Shown: positions 25,317 through 35,440, counted from the first letter of the stretch. The stretch is 64,000 nucleotides of DNA from Pseudomonas sp. GD03919 (GCF_029814935.1 NZ_CP104582.1:186001-250000), one strand, 5' to 3'. Made by a program: numbers and translations. Notes: generated from the sequence alone by a model not told the origin.

Positions 25317-27127
25317 GGCGAAGGATCCTCGGAAGGTTGCAGGTTGACGCCGGGGCTGGCCAGGCGCAGGCGCAGGGTGATCAGCGCGCCGCCGGCCGGA
25401 TGATTGGCCAGCAGCAGTTCGCCGTCCAGCGCACGCACCAGACTATCGCAGATGGCCAGGCCCAGCCCCAGGCCTTGGGCGCTTGTCTTGGTGGTGAAGA
25501 AGGGCTCACGTGCGCGTGCCAGGGATTCGGCCGAGAAACCGGGACCGTTGTCGCGCAGCAGCAGGTCGAGGTGCTCGGCCTGATGTTCGAGGCTGATCCA
25601 GATACGTCGTGGTGGCGCCTTGGCGACCAGCGCATCGAGTGCGTTGCCAAGCAGATTGCCGAGCACCTGGCGCAGGCGTGTCTCACCGGCCTGAACCCAG
25701 AGGGTGGCATCCGGCAGGTCGCGAATCAGTTCTACGTCCATGGCCTGGCGGCGCTTGGCCAGCAGGGCCAGGGCATCGTCCAGCGCCGGTTGCAGGGCGA
25801 CGCGCTCCGGCGCATGGCGGTCGCGGCGGGCGAATGCGCGCAGATGGGCGATGATCGAGGCCATGCGTTCGGTCAGCTCGCTGATCAGCTTGAGGTTGGC
25901 ACGGGCATCGTCGTTGCGCTGGTGATCGAGCAGGGTGCTGGCATTTTCGGCGTAACTGCGGATCGCCCCCAGCGGTTGATTGAGTTCGTGGCTGATGCTG
26001 GCGCTCATGGTGCCGAGCGCCGACAGTTTGCCGGCCTGAACCAGTTCGTCCTGAGCGCGCACCAGTTCCTGCTGGGCCTGCTCGCGTTCGAGCACTTCCT
26101 GCTTGAGGCGGCTGTTGAGCAGCTCCAGATCCTGCGTGCGTTCGGCCACGCGTTGTTCCAGTTCGGTCTTGGCGCGGGCGTCGAGGGCGATGCGTTCGAG
26201 GTAATGGCGGCGGCGCAGAATCAACAGGCCGAGCAGCAACAGCAGCGCCAGCAAGGCTGCCGCACCCACGGCCACGGCGCTGCGCACGGGGCGGTCGAGA
26301 AGGATGCGCGGGGCGAGAATGCTCACCGTCCAGCCGGTTTCGTCCAGAACACGACTTTGTGTCAGCCAGGCGTTTGGGTCGAGATCCAGGCGAGGTGGCG
26401 CCTGGGTCGGGTAGGGCTGATTGCTGGCGATGGCGGACTGTTCGACGCGGTCCAGTGGGCGGCTGGCATGAAAGCGCCAGTCGGGGCGCGAGGTGAGAAT
26501 CACCACGCCATTGGTGTCGGTCACCAGTAACTGTTCCGGCGTGTTGCCCCACAGCGTTTCGGTGTGATCGAGGTCAACCTTGACCACCAGTGCGCCGATG
26601 TTGTGCTCGTCCTCGCGCACCGGGTAGGCGAAGTAGTAGCCGCGCTTGCCGGATGTGGTGCCGAGGCCGAAGAAGCGGCCCAGACGGCCGGCCATGGCTT
26701 CACGGAAATAGGGGCGGAAGGCGAAGTTGCCGGCAACGAAGCTGTCGGGCTTGTCCCAGTTGGAGGCAGCCAGGGTGGCGCCGCGATTATTCATCAGGTA
26801 GATCACGTCGGCACCGGTCTGCCGCTTGATGCGCGCCAGCAGGCGATTGGCGGTGTCCAGTGCGGCAGGGTCTTCGGGCGCATGCAGGGCTGCGCGTACG
26901 CCTGGAAGATCACCGAGAATCTGCGGCAGCACCTCGTAACGACGCAGCGTACCGAGCAGGTTGGCGACGTACAGGTCAAGGGTTTGCCGGTTCTGTTCGA
27001 TCAGCACCTCGCGGTAGTAACGCTCGGCCAGGAAATGCACCGGCCACAGCAGTGGCGCAAGCAGCAGCGCCAGCAGCACAAGGCTGCGCCAGCGCAGGCG
27101 ACGGGGAGTGGCTGTATTCGTGCTCAT
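25313..27127 (-). CDS. dctB: C4-dicarboxylate sensor histidine kinase DctB
   Basis: The 604-residue kinase has a membrane helix near residues 12-35, a periplasmic double-PAS sensor region to about 275 (PYFREAMAGRLGRFFGLGTT, GYYFAYPVRED), a second helix (AVGAAALLALLLLLGLLIL), a coiled coil, then HisKA with the phospho-His in SISHELNQPLGAIRSYAEN. The ATPase domain has LLGNALDAL, DNGPGFS and GLGLGLAI. It senses succinate-type acids and phosphorylates DctD. ATG at 27127 (MSTNTATPRRLRW) is preferred; one at 27163 would add 12 residues. Confidence 0.92.
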   Translation of the reverse strand: MSTNTATPRRLRWRSLVLLALLLAPLLWPVHFLAERYYREVLIEQNRQTLDLYVANLLGTLRRYEVLPQILGDLPGVRAALHAPEDPAALDTANRLLARIKRQTGADVIYLMNNRGATLAASNWDKPDSFVAGNFAFRPYFREAMAGRLGRFFGLGTTSGKRGYYFAYPVREDEHNIGALVVKVDLDHTETLWGNTPEQLLVTDTNGVVILTSRPDWRFHASRPLDRVEQSAIASNQPYPTQAPPRLDLDPNAWLTQSRVLDETGWTVSILAPRILLDRPVRSAVAVGAAALLALLLLLGLLILRRRHYLERIALDARAKTELEQRVAERTQDLELLNSRLKQEVLEREQAQQELVRAQDELVQAGKLSALGTMSASISHELNQPLGAIRSYAENASTLLDHQRNDDARANLKLISELTERMASIIAHLRAFARRDRHAPERVALQPALDDALALLAKRRQAMDVELIRDLPDATLWVQAGETRLRQVLGNLLGNALDALVAKAPPRRIWISLEHQAEHLDLLLRDNGPGFSAESLARAREPFFTTKTSAQGLGLGLAICDSLVRALDGELLLANHPAGGALITLRLRLASPGVNLQPSEDPSP

Positions 27128-27202
27128 GGCAAACCGTGCAGGAATGATCGGCGCATTATGCACGTTAAGCGAGCGGCCGGTGATGGGCGCCGGCCGCTAC
27201 CG

Positions 27203-28066
27203 TCAGTTCATGCGTTGCAGGCAGGTGTCCAGCGCTGCGCGCCAATCCGGCAAGCGAATCTGCCAGGTCTGTTCCAGGCGCTCGCCGTCCAAGCGTGAGT
27301 TGAGCGGGCGTTGCGCCGGCGTCGGGTATTCACTGCTGGGGATGGGGCGCAGCCTGGCGCAAGGCCTGCCGGCCGCGCGCAGATGCTCGGCGATGGCGCT
27401 GGCGAAACCGAACCAGCTGGTTTCGCCCTGGCAGGTCAGGTGGTAGGTGCCCCAGTGATGGCGACCCTGCTGCCATTTATCGATCAGCTCGGCAGTGGCA
27501 CTGGCGATGCTGCCGGCCCAGGTCGGTGCGCCGATCTGGTCATCGACCACGCTGAGCTCCTCACGCTCCTGCAGCAGGCGCTGCATGGTCAGGAGGAAGT
27601 TGCGCCCGAACTGCGAGTAGACCCAACTGGTACGCAGGATCAGGTGGTCGCAACCGCTGATGCGCAGCGCCTGTTCACCCGCTGCCTTGCTGGCGCCGTA
27701 GACGCTCAGCGGGCACGGCGTATCGGCCTCGCGGTAGGGTGTGGCCTTGCTGCCGTCGAAGACGTAGTCGGTGGAGTAGTGGATCAGCGGGATGTCCAGC
27801 TCGAAGCAGGCATCGGCCATGACGCCAGGCGCCTCGGCATTGATGGCGAAGGCCAGCTCTCGTTCCTGCTCGGCCTGGTCGACGGCAGTGTAGGCGGCGG
27901 CATTGATCACCAGCGCCGGCCGCTCGCGCAGGATGGTTTCGCGCAGGCTGTCCGGGCGCGACAGGTCGAATGCCTGGCGGCCGAGACTAACCAGTTCATG
28001 CTTGTGCAGGGCCAATTGCAGCTCACGGGCGACCTGGCCGGTGTGGCCGCTGATCAGGATCTTCAT
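27203..28066 (-). CDS. rmlD: dTDP-4-dehydrorhamnose reductase RmlD
   Basis: The 287-residue cytoplasmic enzyme carries out the last step to dTDP-L-rhamnose, with NAD(P)H. The Rossmann motif is GHTGQVARE (residues 7-15). NAAAYTAVDQAE, STDYVFDGS and the catalytic YGASK follow. ATG at 28066 overlaps the rmlC stop (ATGA). Rhamnose is used in LPS core or O antigen and rhamnolipids. It closes the rmlBACD unit and lies 75 bases before dctB in the same direction. Confidence 0.94.
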   Translation of the reverse strand: MKILISGHTGQVARELQLALHKHELVSLGRQAFDLSRPDSLRETILRERPALVINAAAYTAVDQAEQERELAFAINAEAPGVMADACFELDIPLIHYSTDYVFDGSKATPYREADTPCPLSVYGASKAAGEQALRISGCDHLILRTSWVYSQFGRNFLLTMQRLLQEREELSVVDDQIGAPTWAGSIASATAELIDKWQQGRHHWGTYHLTCQGETSWFGFASAIAEHLRAAGRPCARLRPIPSSEYPTPAQRPLNSRLDGERLEQTWQIRLPDWRAALDTCLQRMN

Positions 28067-28611
28067 GCGAAGGTCTCTGCGTCGGTCAGGCTCAGGCCCT
28101 GTTGGTCCTTGGCCGAGAGTTGTGGCGACAGACCGTCGAGCGGCCAGTCGATGGCCAACTGTGGGTCGTCCCAGCGGATGCAGCGCTCGTGGGCGGGGGC
28201 GTAGTAGTCGGTGGTCTTGTAGAGGAATTCGGCGTATTCGCTGAGTACCAGGAAGCCGTGGGCGAAACCTTCCGGCACCCACAGCTGGCGTTTGTTTTCG
28301 GCGGACAGATGCACGCCGACCCACTTGCCGAAATTCGCCGAGCTGCGGCGTACGTCGACCGCGACGTCATAGACCTCGCCGGCACTTACGCGCACCAGCT
28401 TGCCCTGGGCCTGCTGCAGTTGATAGTGCAGGCCGCGCAGCACGCCGCGGGCGGAGCGCGAATGGTTGTCCTGGACGAATTCGCGGGTTACCCCGGTGGC
28501 TTCGGCAAAGCGCCGTGCGTTGAAACTCTCGTAGAAGAAGCCGCGTTCATCACCGAATACCTGGGGTTCGAGAATCAGCACTTCCGGCAATGCAGTGGTA
28601 ATCACCTTCAT
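28063..28611 (-). CDS. rmlC: dTDP-4-dehydrorhamnose 3,5-epimerase RmlC
   Basis: The 182-residue cupin epimerises C3 and C5 of the 4-keto sugar. Active-site segments are [30 protein letters not shown] with the catalytic His, [17 protein letters not shown], and [16 protein letters not shown] at 28611 ([11 protein letters not shown]) overlaps the rmlA stop as ATGA. Length fits the family. Confidence 0.95.
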   Translation of the reverse strand: MKVITTALPEVLILEPQVFGDERGFFYESFNARRFAEATGVTREFVQDNHSRSARGVLRGLHYQLQQAQGKLVRVSAGEVYDVAVDVRRSSANFGKWVGVHLSAENKRQLWVPEGFAHGFLVLSEYAEFLYKTTDYYAPAHERCIRWDDPQLAIDWPLDGLSPQLSAKDQQGLSLTDAETFA

Positions 28612-29480
28612 GGGAGTTCCTCGGCAAGCTTGTACAGGTACTGACCGTAGCCGGTCTTGCCCAGCGCCTTGGCGCACGCGAGCAGTTTGTCGCGGTCGAT
28701 CCAGCCCTGCTGATAGGCGATTTCTTCGAGGCAGGCGACCTTCAGGCCCTGGCGCTTTTCCACGGTCTGCACGTAGTGCGAGGCATCGAGCAGGCTGTCG
28801 TGGGTGCCGGTGTCGAGCCAGGCGAAACCGCGGCCGAAGCGCTCAACGCGCAGGTCGCCACGGGCCAGATAGGCGTTGTTCACATCGGTGATTTCCAGCT
28901 CGCCGCGTGGCGAGGGCTTGACCGCCTTGGCGATCTGCACCACGTCATTGTCGTAGAAATACAGGCCGGTCACGGCAAAGCTGGACTTGGGTTTTGCCGG
29001 CTTTTCCTCGATCGACAGCGCATTGCCGGCGGCGTCGAACTCGACCACGCCGAAACGCTCTGGGTCGCTGACCCAGTAGCCGAAGACCGTGGCACCGCTA
29101 TTGTGGGTGGCCGCGCGCAGCAGCTTCTCGGTGAAGTGCTGACCATGGAAGATGTTGTCGCCGAGGATCAGGCATACCGAGTCGTTGCCAATGAACGACT
29201 CGCCGATCAGGAAGGCTTGCGCCAGGCCGTCGGGAGAGGGTTGCTCGGCATATTGCAGGTCGATGCCGAACTGGCTGCCGTCGCCGAGCATCTTGCGGAA
29301 GTTGGGCAGATCTTCGGGGGTGGAGATGATCAGAATCTCGCGAATGCCGGCCAGCATCAGCACCGACAAAGGGTAGTAGATCATCGGCTTGTCATAGATC
29401 GGCAGCAGTTGCTTGGACACGCCGAGGGTGATGGGGTGCAGACGAGTGCCGGAGCCACCGGCGAGGATGATGCCTTTCAT
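28608..29480 (-). CDS. rmlA: Glucose-1-phosphate thymidylyltransferase RmlA
   Basis: The 290-residue enzyme makes dTDP-glucose from glucose-1-phosphate and dTTP, the first committed step. The nucleotidyltransferase signature is [13 protein letters not shown], near the N-terminus. Other motifs are [24 protein letters not shown] and [12 protein letters not shown] at 29480 (MKGIILAGG) has AAGGAA upstream. An 87-base gap with a perfect palindrome separates it from rmlB. End-product inhibition by dTDP-rhamnose is known for the family. Confidence 0.95.
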   Translation of the reverse strand: MKGIILAGGSGTRLHPITLGVSKQLLPIYDKPMIYYPLSVLMLAGIREILIISTPEDLPNFRKMLGDGSQFGIDLQYAEQPSPDGLAQAFLIGESFIGNDSVCLILGDNIFHGQHFTEKLLRAATHNSGATVFGYWVSDPERFGVVEFDAAGNALSIEEKPAKPKSSFAVTGLYFYDNDVVQIAKAVKPSPRGELEITDVNNAYLARGDLRVERFGRGFAWLDTGTHDSLLDASHYVQTVEKRQGLKVACLEEIAYQQGWIDRDKLLACAKALGKTGYGQYLYKLAEELP

Positions 29481-29503
29481 GTTTTCTATGTTCCTTGTCG
29501 ATG

Positions 29504-29558
29504 CGTAGGGCGGGTGCAACCCGCCGCTGCCTGGCTGGCGGGTTGCACCCGCCCTACG
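29504..29558. repeat. Perfect 22-bp palindrome between rmlB and rmlA
   Basis: CGTAGGGCGGGTGCAACCCG plus CC pairs perfectly with its inverted copy at 29537-29558 around an 11-base loop. It is inside the operon and would form a strong mRNA hairpin. It belongs to the GTAGGGYGGG family also at 22543 and 44221. Confidence 0.85.
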
Positions 29559-29567
29559 TCTTGAGCT

Positions 29568-30629
29568 CTAGAGTGCTCCGAGTCGCTGACCCTGATAGCT
29601 ACCATCCTGCACGCGGCGGCACCAGTCGAGGTTGTCCAGATACCACTGCACGGTCTTGCGCAGGCCGGTTTCGAAGGTTTCCTGCGGTACCCAGCCCAAC
29701 TCGCGCTCGATCTTGCTGGCGTCGATGGCATAGCGCAGGTCATGACCTGGGCGGTCCTGCACGTAGGTGATCAGGTCTTCATAGCGCGCCACGCCGGACG
29801 GCTTGTGCGGTGCCAGCTCTTCCAGCAGTGCGCAGATGGCGCGCACCACATCGAGATTCTTCTGCTCGTTATGCCCGCCGATATTGTAGGTCTCGCCCAC
29901 CTCGCCTTCGCAGACCACCTTGAGCAGCGCCCGCGCGTGATCCTCGACATAGAGCCAGTCGCGCACCTGCTGGCCGTTGCCGTATACCGGCAGCGGCTTG
30001 CCCGCCAGGGCGCTGAGGATCATCAGCGGGATCAGCTTCTCGGGGAAATGGTAGGGGCCGTAGTTGTTCGAGCAGTTGGTGATCAGCACCGGCAGGCCGT
30101 AGGTACGCTGCCAGGCGCGCACCAGATGGTCGGAGGCCGCCTTGCTCGCCGAATAGGGCGAGCTGGGCGCGTAGGGAGTGGTTTCGGTGAAGAGGTCATC
30201 GACACCGTGCAGATCGCCGTAGACCTCGTCGGTGGAGATATGGTGGAAGCGGAAGGCCGCCTTGCGTTCGGCGTCCAGCTGCTGCCAGTAAGTGCGGGTG
30301 CTTTCCAGCAGGCTGTAGGTGCCGACGATATTGGTCTGGATAAAGGCCGCCGGGCCATCGATGGAGCGATCAACATGGGATTCGGCGGCCAGGTGCATGA
30401 TGGCGTCTGGCTGAAACTCGGTCAGGCTTGCGGCGACTCGTTCGCTGTCAGCGATATCGGCGTGAACGAAGCGATAGCGCGGACTATCGGCCACCGGCGC
30501 GAGCGACTCCAGGTTACCGGCATAGGTCAGCTTGTCGAGGTTGAGCACCTCATGCCCGGTATGCTGGATCAGGTGGCGAATAAGCGCCGAACCGATGAAG
30601 CCGGCGCCGCCGGTAACAAGAATACGCAT
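29568..30629 (-). CDS. rmlB: dTDP-glucose 4,6-dehydratase RmlB
   Basis: The 353-residue NAD-dependent enzyme converts dTDP-glucose to the 4-keto-6-deoxy sugar. The Rossmann motif is [12 protein letters not shown] (residues 6-17). [15 protein letters not shown], the catalytic STDEVYGDL and [12 protein letters not shown] follow; the C-terminal [15 protein letters not shown] is typical. ATG at 30629 (MRILVTGG) is the family start; an upstream ATG at 30725 would run into the tRNA terminator region. It is the first gene of rmlBACD. Confidence 0.95.
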   Translation of the reverse strand: MRILVTGGAGFIGSALIRHLIQHTGHEVLNLDKLTYAGNLESLAPVADSPRYRFVHADIADSERVAASLTEFQPDAIMHLAAESHVDRSIDGPAAFIQTNIVGTYSLLESTRTYWQQLDAERKAAFRFHHISTDEVYGDLHGVDDLFTETTPYAPSSPYSASKAASDHLVRAWQRTYGLPVLITNCSNNYGPYHFPEKLIPLMILSALAGKPLPVYGNGQQVRDWLYVEDHARALLKVVCEGEVGETYNIGGHNEQKNLDVVRAICALLEELAPHKPSGVARYEDLITYVQDRPGHDLRYAIDASKIERELGWVPQETFETGLRKTVQWYLDNLDWCRRVQDGSYQGQRLGAL

Positions 30630-30722
30630 CTGCTCATGACCTCGCGATGTAACCTTCACCATACCCACGCTCCGAGTGCGGTAAGTGCAATGAACATGCT
30701 GCAGAGTTGGGCAGTGCAAAAA

Positions 30723-30749
30723 CAAAAAAGGCCTGCATGAAAGCGGGCC
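30723..30749 (-). terminator. Terminator of tRNA-Thr
   Basis: On the minus strand GGCCCGC and GCAGGCC pair (one mismatch) and are followed by T6. It lies just after the tRNA 3' end. Confidence 0.7.
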
Positions 30750-30760
30750 CTGATATTAGA

Positions 30761-30836
<76 letters not shown>

Positions 30837-31119
30837 ATCTGAGGCGCGCCATTATATCCATTCGTCAGCCTGAGTAAAGCCAGGTTTTTTCAGGCTCGGC
30901 TATCAGTAGCTTTTGGCTTATGCACAAAGAGAAGGCGTGCTCGATAGCTGCGCACTGGTTCTGTGCGGTGGATCACGAATTTTCGCAACCCATTGTTTTT
31001 GCTACCACTTCAGTCTTTGATCGAAAACTGATCAGATGTCTACGGGGCAATTCCCAAGTGGCTTTGCAGTATTTGCCCAGAAAGAATCAACAGAGTTATC
31101 CACAGCTTCTGTGTGCAAC
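30837..31119. other. Intergenic region upstream of tRNA-Thr
   Basis: No gene is supported in these 283 bases. AT-rich sequence next to the tRNA should hold its promoter. One DnaA-box-like TTATCCACA lies at 31096-31104, close to the 3' end of the methyltransferase gene. Confidence 0.4.
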
Positions 31120-32328
31120 TCATGTGCGCTCGGCCAGCAGCAGCAGGTTGCGTGGGCTCAGGCGATAATCGCAGAAGGTGCCCAGTTTCACGCTGTAGCC
31201 CTGTTCCTGCAGATACAGGGCGCGGTCGAGCAGCAGCCAGAGCTCCAGCGGTCGGCGAAACAGGTTGCGCAGCAACTCCAGGTTGCGCACTTCGGCCAGG
31301 CGTTGCCAGCCGCGTGCTTCCAGCTCCGGCCAGTTCTGTTCGCCGGGCGAAGGTACGCCGCGCAGCGCGGCGAGGTCGTGGCAGAAGTGGGCGAAGGGTT
31401 TGCTGAACCAGGCGCTGGGCAGTGAAGGCGTCGGCAGGTATTCATCGAGGCTGCGTAGCTGGCGCTGCAGCAGGTCGAAGGCCAGGCGCCAGGCCATCGA
31501 TTGGTCGCGCTGCCGGCGTACGCGCGCGCCGGCGGTGACGGTTTCGCTTAGCGGCAGGCCGAGGTCGTCGCGTGATAGCTGCAGTGCTGATGCTTGCGCG
31601 GCAGATGACAGAGGCTGGTAGTGCAGGCCGGCGATGCGGTTGTAGCAGCAGGGCGCGACTGCCAGTTGCGGGTAGTCGTTGTGGCTGGCCAGTTGCAGCA
31701 GGCGTACGTGCAGGTCGCCACAGGCGTGCAAAGCCACCGGGGTATGTTCTTTCGTCAGGCGCTCGTCGCAATCATCGGCAAGCACATCCTGCTGTAGGTG
31801 TGCGGCAGCCAGTCCCAGGCGTTTGCTCAGTGCGCTACCGGACTCGATCAGTGCCGGGTCGTACTCCAGGCAGGTCAGGCGTTGGTCATCCTGAGTCAGC
31901 CAGCGACCGAGGTGGCCCTTGCCGGCGCACCAGTCGAGCCAGTGTGTGGGGCGTTGCTGAAACTGCAGGCGGCTGGCGAAGGCCTGAATCTGCGCCAGCT
32001 TTCTACCGGGGACGTCGACGCTCAGGGTGTGCGCGCGTTGCACAGGGTCGCCCCCCGGCAACTCACCGATTGTACTCAGCGTCTGCGCCTGGGAGGCCAG
32101 CTCAGGGAAGGGCGCCGGTGCCGCCAGTGCGAAGGGATCAGAGGTCTCGGCGTGCTCCAGCGAGCGGCGGCGCAGCCAGGCGGCGAGCTCGGGTGCTTCA
32201 GCCTCCCAGGGCAGGTGCAGATGATGAAAGGGGCGTGGCCGCCAGAGTGCCTGGTGCTGGAGTAAGAAGTCGTCCAGCGCCTGGAAGCGCGTCAGCAGAT
32301 CGTCTGAGGTCAGGATGGTGGCGGGCAT
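31120..32328 (-). CDS. SAM-dependent methyltransferase-like protein
   Basis: The 402-residue protein has a methyltransferase core in its middle: motif I THWLDWCAGKGHLGRWL (about residues 128-144), an acidic CLEYDPALIESG, then PVALHACGDLHVRLLQLAS and the Cys pair in VAPCCYNRI. This resembles the Methyltransf_32 type found in tRNA or ribosome-linked enzymes. The N- and C-terminal thirds are Leu-rich and unrecognised. Substrate unknown. It is co-directional with the ABC transporter but probably transcribed separately. Confidence 0.7.
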   Translation of the reverse strand: MPATILTSDDLLTRFQALDDFLLQHQALWRPRPFHHLHLPWEAEAPELAAWLRRRSLEHAETSDPFALAAPAPFPELASQAQTLSTIGELPGGDPVQRAHTLSVDVPGRKLAQIQAFASRLQFQQRPTHWLDWCAGKGHLGRWLTQDDQRLTCLEYDPALIESGSALSKRLGLAAAHLQQDVLADDCDERLTKEHTPVALHACGDLHVRLLQLASHNDYPQLAVAPCCYNRIAGLHYQPLSSAAQASALQLSRDDLGLPLSETVTAGARVRRQRDQSMAWRLAFDLLQRQLRSLDEYLPTPSLPSAWFSKPFAHFCHDLAALRGVPSPGEQNWPELEARGWQRLAEVRNLELLRNLFRRPLELWLLLDRALYLQEQGYSVKLGTFCDYRLSPRNLLLLAERT

Positions 32329-32381
32329 GCTGGTTTATGCGGCTGGCAACTCGGGCTGCCTGTGCAGGCAGCCCGGTTCGC

Positions 32382-33152
32382 TCAGCGACCCTGGCAGGCG
32401 TCGACGCGTAGCCAGCGTTCCAGTAGGCGGAAGGCGCGCACCAGGACGAAGGCGATGACCAGGTAGAACAGGCCGGCGGCGAAGAAGATCTCCACCGGCA
32501 GGTAGGTACGCGCGATGATGGTACGTGCCATGCCGGTCAGCTCCAGCAGGGTCACGGTACTGGCCAGGGCGCTGGCCTTGAGCATCAGGATCACTTCGTT
32601 GCTGTAGGCTGGCAGGCCGATGCGCGCGGCACGCGGCAGGACGATGTAGAACATGGTCTTGGCCCGCGACATGCCCAGTGCGCGCGCCGCCTCAACTTCT
32701 CCGGGGGGTACGGCCTGGATGGCGCCACGCAGAATCTCGGCGATATAGGCGGTGGTATGCAGGGTCATGGTGATGATCGCGCACCAGTACGGGTCGCGCA
32801 GATAGGGCCACAGCGGGCCCTGGCGCACGGCGTCGAATTGCGCCAGGCCGTAGTAGACCAAAAACAGCTGTACCAGCAGCGGTGTGCCGCGGAAGAAGAA
32901 AATGTAGCCATAGGGCAGGGCGCGCACGTACCAGTGCTTGGAGGCGCGGGCGATGCCCATCGGCAGTGCGAGGATCAGGCCGGCGACGACCGCGATGGCC
33001 ACCAGCTCCAGGGTCAGCAGCGCGCCTTGCGACAGACGCGGCAGCCATTTGATGATCACAGCCCAGTTCAGGCTGGAGAGGCTCGTCCAGAGCGCCAGTG
33101 CGATGAGCACGCCTGCTGCGAGCCAGGCGATGATGGCAGCGTTCTTTCTCAT
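32382..33152 (-). CDS. Polar amino-acid ABC transporter permease (HisM-like)
   Basis: The 256-residue inner-membrane subunit has about five helices and the EAA-type loop EVEAARALGMSRAKTMFYIV. The segments FFFRGTPLLVQLFLVYYG and AYSNEVILMLKASALASTVT are typical of HisM/ArtM. ATG at 33152 overlaps the HisQ-like stop (ATGA), so translation is coupled. With the HisQ-like partner it forms the channel for basic or other polar amino acids. Confidence 0.9.
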   Translation of the reverse strand: MRKNAAIIAWLAAGVLIALALWTSLSSLNWAVIIKWLPRLSQGALLTLELVAIAVVAGLILALPMGIARASKHWYVRALPYGYIFFFRGTPLLVQLFLVYYGLAQFDAVRQGPLWPYLRDPYWCAIITMTLHTTAYIAEILRGAIQAVPPGEVEAARALGMSRAKTMFYIVLPRAARIGLPAYSNEVILMLKASALASTVTLLELTGMARTIIARTYLPVEIFFAAGLFYLVIAFVLVRAFRLLERWLRVDACQGR

Positions 33153-33844
33153 GAGGCGCTCCGCACGAAGCCACGGCTGGCGCGCTTCTCGAGGAAATGC
33201 AGGCCGATCATGGCGAGAACGGTCAGGCCCAGATAAATGAAGGCTGCGACCATATAAAAAGTGAAGGGCTCCTTGCTGGCGGTCACGGCGATCTGCGAGC
33301 GGCGCATGATCTCTTCCAGGCCAATCACCGACACCAGGGCGGTGTCCTTCATCAGAATCATGAACAGGTTGCCCAGGCCGGGCAGGGCGATGCGCCACAT
33401 CTGCGGCAGAATCAGCTTCCAGAGGATACGTGTCTTGGACATGCCGAGTGCCTGGCCGGCTTCGCGGTGGCCCTTGGGGATCGCCAGGATGGCGCCGCGG
33501 AACACTTCGGTGGCGTAGGCACCGAAACACAGGCCAAGGGCGATGGTGCCGGCAGCGAAGGCGGAAAGCTCGAGGCTCTCGACGCCAAGCAGATCAGCCA
33601 GGCTACGCATCAGGCCGACCGTACCGAAATAGATCAGCAGCACCCAGAGCAATTCGGGTACGCCGCGCACGATGGTGGAATAGCTGCCGCCGAGCCATTG
33701 CAGCGGCTTGTACGGCGAAGTCTTGGCCAGTGCGCCGAGCAGGCCGAGCACCAGACCCACCGCCAGCGCGGACAGCGCCAGTTTGATGGTCATCAGGGTG
33801 CCGGCGGCCAGGGCGGGGCCGAATCCGTGGAGGTCAAAAATCAT
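33149..33844 (-). CDS. Polar amino-acid ABC transporter permease (HisQ-like)
   Basis: The 231-residue membrane protein carries IVRGVPELLWVLLIYFG and the EAA loop HREAGQALGMSKTRILWKLI, followed by LPGLGNLFMILMKDTALVSV, the HisQ/ArtQ pattern. It is between the binding-protein and HisM-like genes. The gene order binding protein, Q, M matches PA5153-PA5155 of P. aeruginosa, from memory. Confidence 0.9.
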   Translation of the reverse strand: MIFDLHGFGPALAAGTLMTIKLALSALAVGLVLGLLGALAKTSPYKPLQWLGGSYSTIVRGVPELLWVLLIYFGTVGLMRSLADLLGVESLELSAFAAGTIALGLCFGAYATEVFRGAILAIPKGHREAGQALGMSKTRILWKLILPQMWRIALPGLGNLFMILMKDTALVSVIGLEEIMRRSQIAVTASKEPFTFYMVAAFIYLGLTVLAMIGLHFLEKRASRGFVRSAS

Positions 33845-33898
33845 CGGAGGGCTCGGGCAATTGCGCCGCCCAATAGGCGGCGCAATGCCTTCAGGTCA

Positions 33899-34651
33899 TC
33901 AATAGATGCTGAACGGGAAATACTTGTCGTTGATCTGCTTGTAGGTGCCGTCTTCGATGATGGCCTGCAGAGCGGTGTTCAGCTTCTCGCGCAGCGGGTC
34001 GCCCTTGCGCACGGCGATGCCGATCTTGTCGTTGTCGAATACCGGGTCGCCCTTGAATTCGAAGTCCTTGCCGGCGTCGCTTTTGAGCCATTCCCAGTTG
34101 ACGAAGGTGTCGGCCAGCACGCCGTCGAGGCGGCCGGAGGCCAGGTCGAGGTAGGCGTTTTCCTGGGTGTCGTACAGCTTGATGTCGACCACTTTGCCCA
34201 GGTTATCTTCCAACCAGGTACCGGCGATGGTCGCGCGCTGGGCGCCGATCACTTTGCCCTTGAGGCTGGCTTCGTCAGTCTTGAAGTCAGCCGACTTCGG
34301 TGCGATGAACTGCAGCTTGTTGGTGTAGTACGGCTCGGTGAAGTCGACCGCGGCCTGACGCTCTTCGGTGATCGACATCGAGGCGATCAGGAAATCGAAC
34401 TTCTTGGCGTTCAGGGCCGGGATGATGCCATCCCAGTCAGAGGTCACCACTTCGCACTCGGCCTGCATCTTGGCGCACAGTGCCTGGCCGATTTCGATAT
34501 CGAAACCAGTGACCTTGCCGCTAGCATCGATCAGGTTGAAGGGCGGGTAGGCGCCTTCGGTGCCGAGTTTCAGTTTGTCAGCTGCGACAGCGCTGGTGCC
34601 GAAAGCCAGGGTAGCGGCCGCGGCCAGCAGGATCTTCTTATAGTTCTGCAT
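33899..34651 (-). CDS. Periplasmic amino-acid-binding protein (HisJ/ArgT-like)
   Basis: The 250-residue precursor has a signal peptide ending TSAVAA (residues 1-23). The SBP_bac_3 fold is marked by LKLGTEGAYPPFNLIDASGK, GFDIEIGQALCAKM and WDGIIPALNAKKFDFLIASM, then the Arg ligand contact in ITEERQAAVDFTEPYY. The two cysteines in the CAKMQAEC segment probably form a disulfide, as in HisJ/ArgT. Lys, Arg, His or ornithine are likely ligands. It is in a four-gene transporter unit. Confidence 0.9.
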   Translation of the reverse strand: MQNYKKILLAAAATLAFGTSAVAADKLKLGTEGAYPPFNLIDASGKVTGFDIEIGQALCAKMQAECEVVTSDWDGIIPALNAKKFDFLIASMSITEERQAAVDFTEPYYTNKLQFIAPKSADFKTDEASLKGKVIGAQRATIAGTWLEDNLGKVVDIKLYDTQENAYLDLASGRLDGVLADTFVNWEWLKSDAGKDFEFKGDPVFDNDKIGIAVRKGDPLREKLNTALQAIIEDGTYKQINDKYFPFSIY

Positions 34652-34666
34652 GCATGTTGCTCCGTG

Positions 34667-35440
34667 TTAGCGATTGCTGGACATGAATTGTTTACAGCGT
34701 GCCGAGTTCGGGTTGTCGAACACCTGGGCGGGTGCCCCCTGTTCCTCGACCAGACCCTGGTGGAGGAACACCACCTCGCTGGACACCTGGCGAGCGAAAC
34801 TCATTTCATGGGTAACCAGCAGCATGGTGCGACCCTCGTCGGCAAGCGCGCGAATCACATTAAGCACTTCTTGTACCATCTCCGGGTCGAGGGCCGAAGT
34901 CGGCTCATCGAACAGGATCACCTTGGGCTGCATGGCCAGGGTGCGGGCAATGGCCGCGCGCTGCTGCTGGCCGCCGGAAAGCTGGTTGGGGTAGACGTGA
35001 CGTTTGTCGGCGATGCCGACCTTGGCCAGCAGCGCTTCGGCCACCTCGATGGCCTCGGCCTTGCTCTGGCCGAGTACGCGACGCGGCGCCTCAATGATGT
35101 TGTCGAGCACGCTCATGTGCGGCCACAGGTTGAAATTCTGGAAGACGAAACCGATCTCGCTGCGCAGGCGGTTGATCTGCTTGTTGTCGGCGGCAACCAG
35201 CTCGCCGTTCTTCGCTGACTTGAGCTTGAGCTCTTCGCCAGCGACGAAAATCTGACCCTTGTGCGGGTTTTCCAGCAGGTTGATGCAGCGCAGGAAGGTG
35301 GACTTGCCGGAGCCGGAGGAGCCGAGAATGGAGATGACGTCGCCATCTTTGGCCGTCAGGGAGATGCCCTTGAGCACTTCGAGATCGCCGTAGCGTTTGT
35401 GCAGGTTGCGGATTTCCAGCGCGGGCGTCGCCTCGGCCAT
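34667..35440 (-). CDS. Amino-acid ABC transporter ATPase (HisP-like)
   Basis: The 257-residue ATPase has Walker A GSSGSGKST near residue 40, the Q loop QNFNLWPHMSVLDNI, the signature LSGGQQQRAAIARTL and Walker B VILFDEPTSALD, then the switch His in LLVTHEMSFA. Length and an insertion after Walker A are typical of HisP. ATG at 35440 (MAEATPALEIRNLHKRYG) is chosen over an upstream frame. It is the first gene of the ATPase-binding protein-permease unit, with a 15-base gap to the next. Confidence 0.93.
   Translation of the reverse strand: MAEATPALEIRNLHKRYGDLEVLKGISLTAKDGDVISILGSSGSGKSTFLRCINLLENPHKGQIFVAGEELKLKSAKNGELVAADNKQINRLRSEIGFVFQNFNLWPHMSVLDNIIEAPRRVLGQSKAEAIEVAEALLAKVGIADKRHVYPNQLSGGQQQRAAIARTLAMQPKVILFDEPTSALDPEMVQEVLNVIRALADEGRTMLLVTHEMSFARQVSSEVVFLHQGLVEEQGAPAQVFDNPNSARCKQFMSSNR

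Noticed and set aside
33197..35218. 673-codon open frame antisense to the amino-acid ABC transporter
   Set aside because: It crosses three conserved genes and has no recognisable domain.
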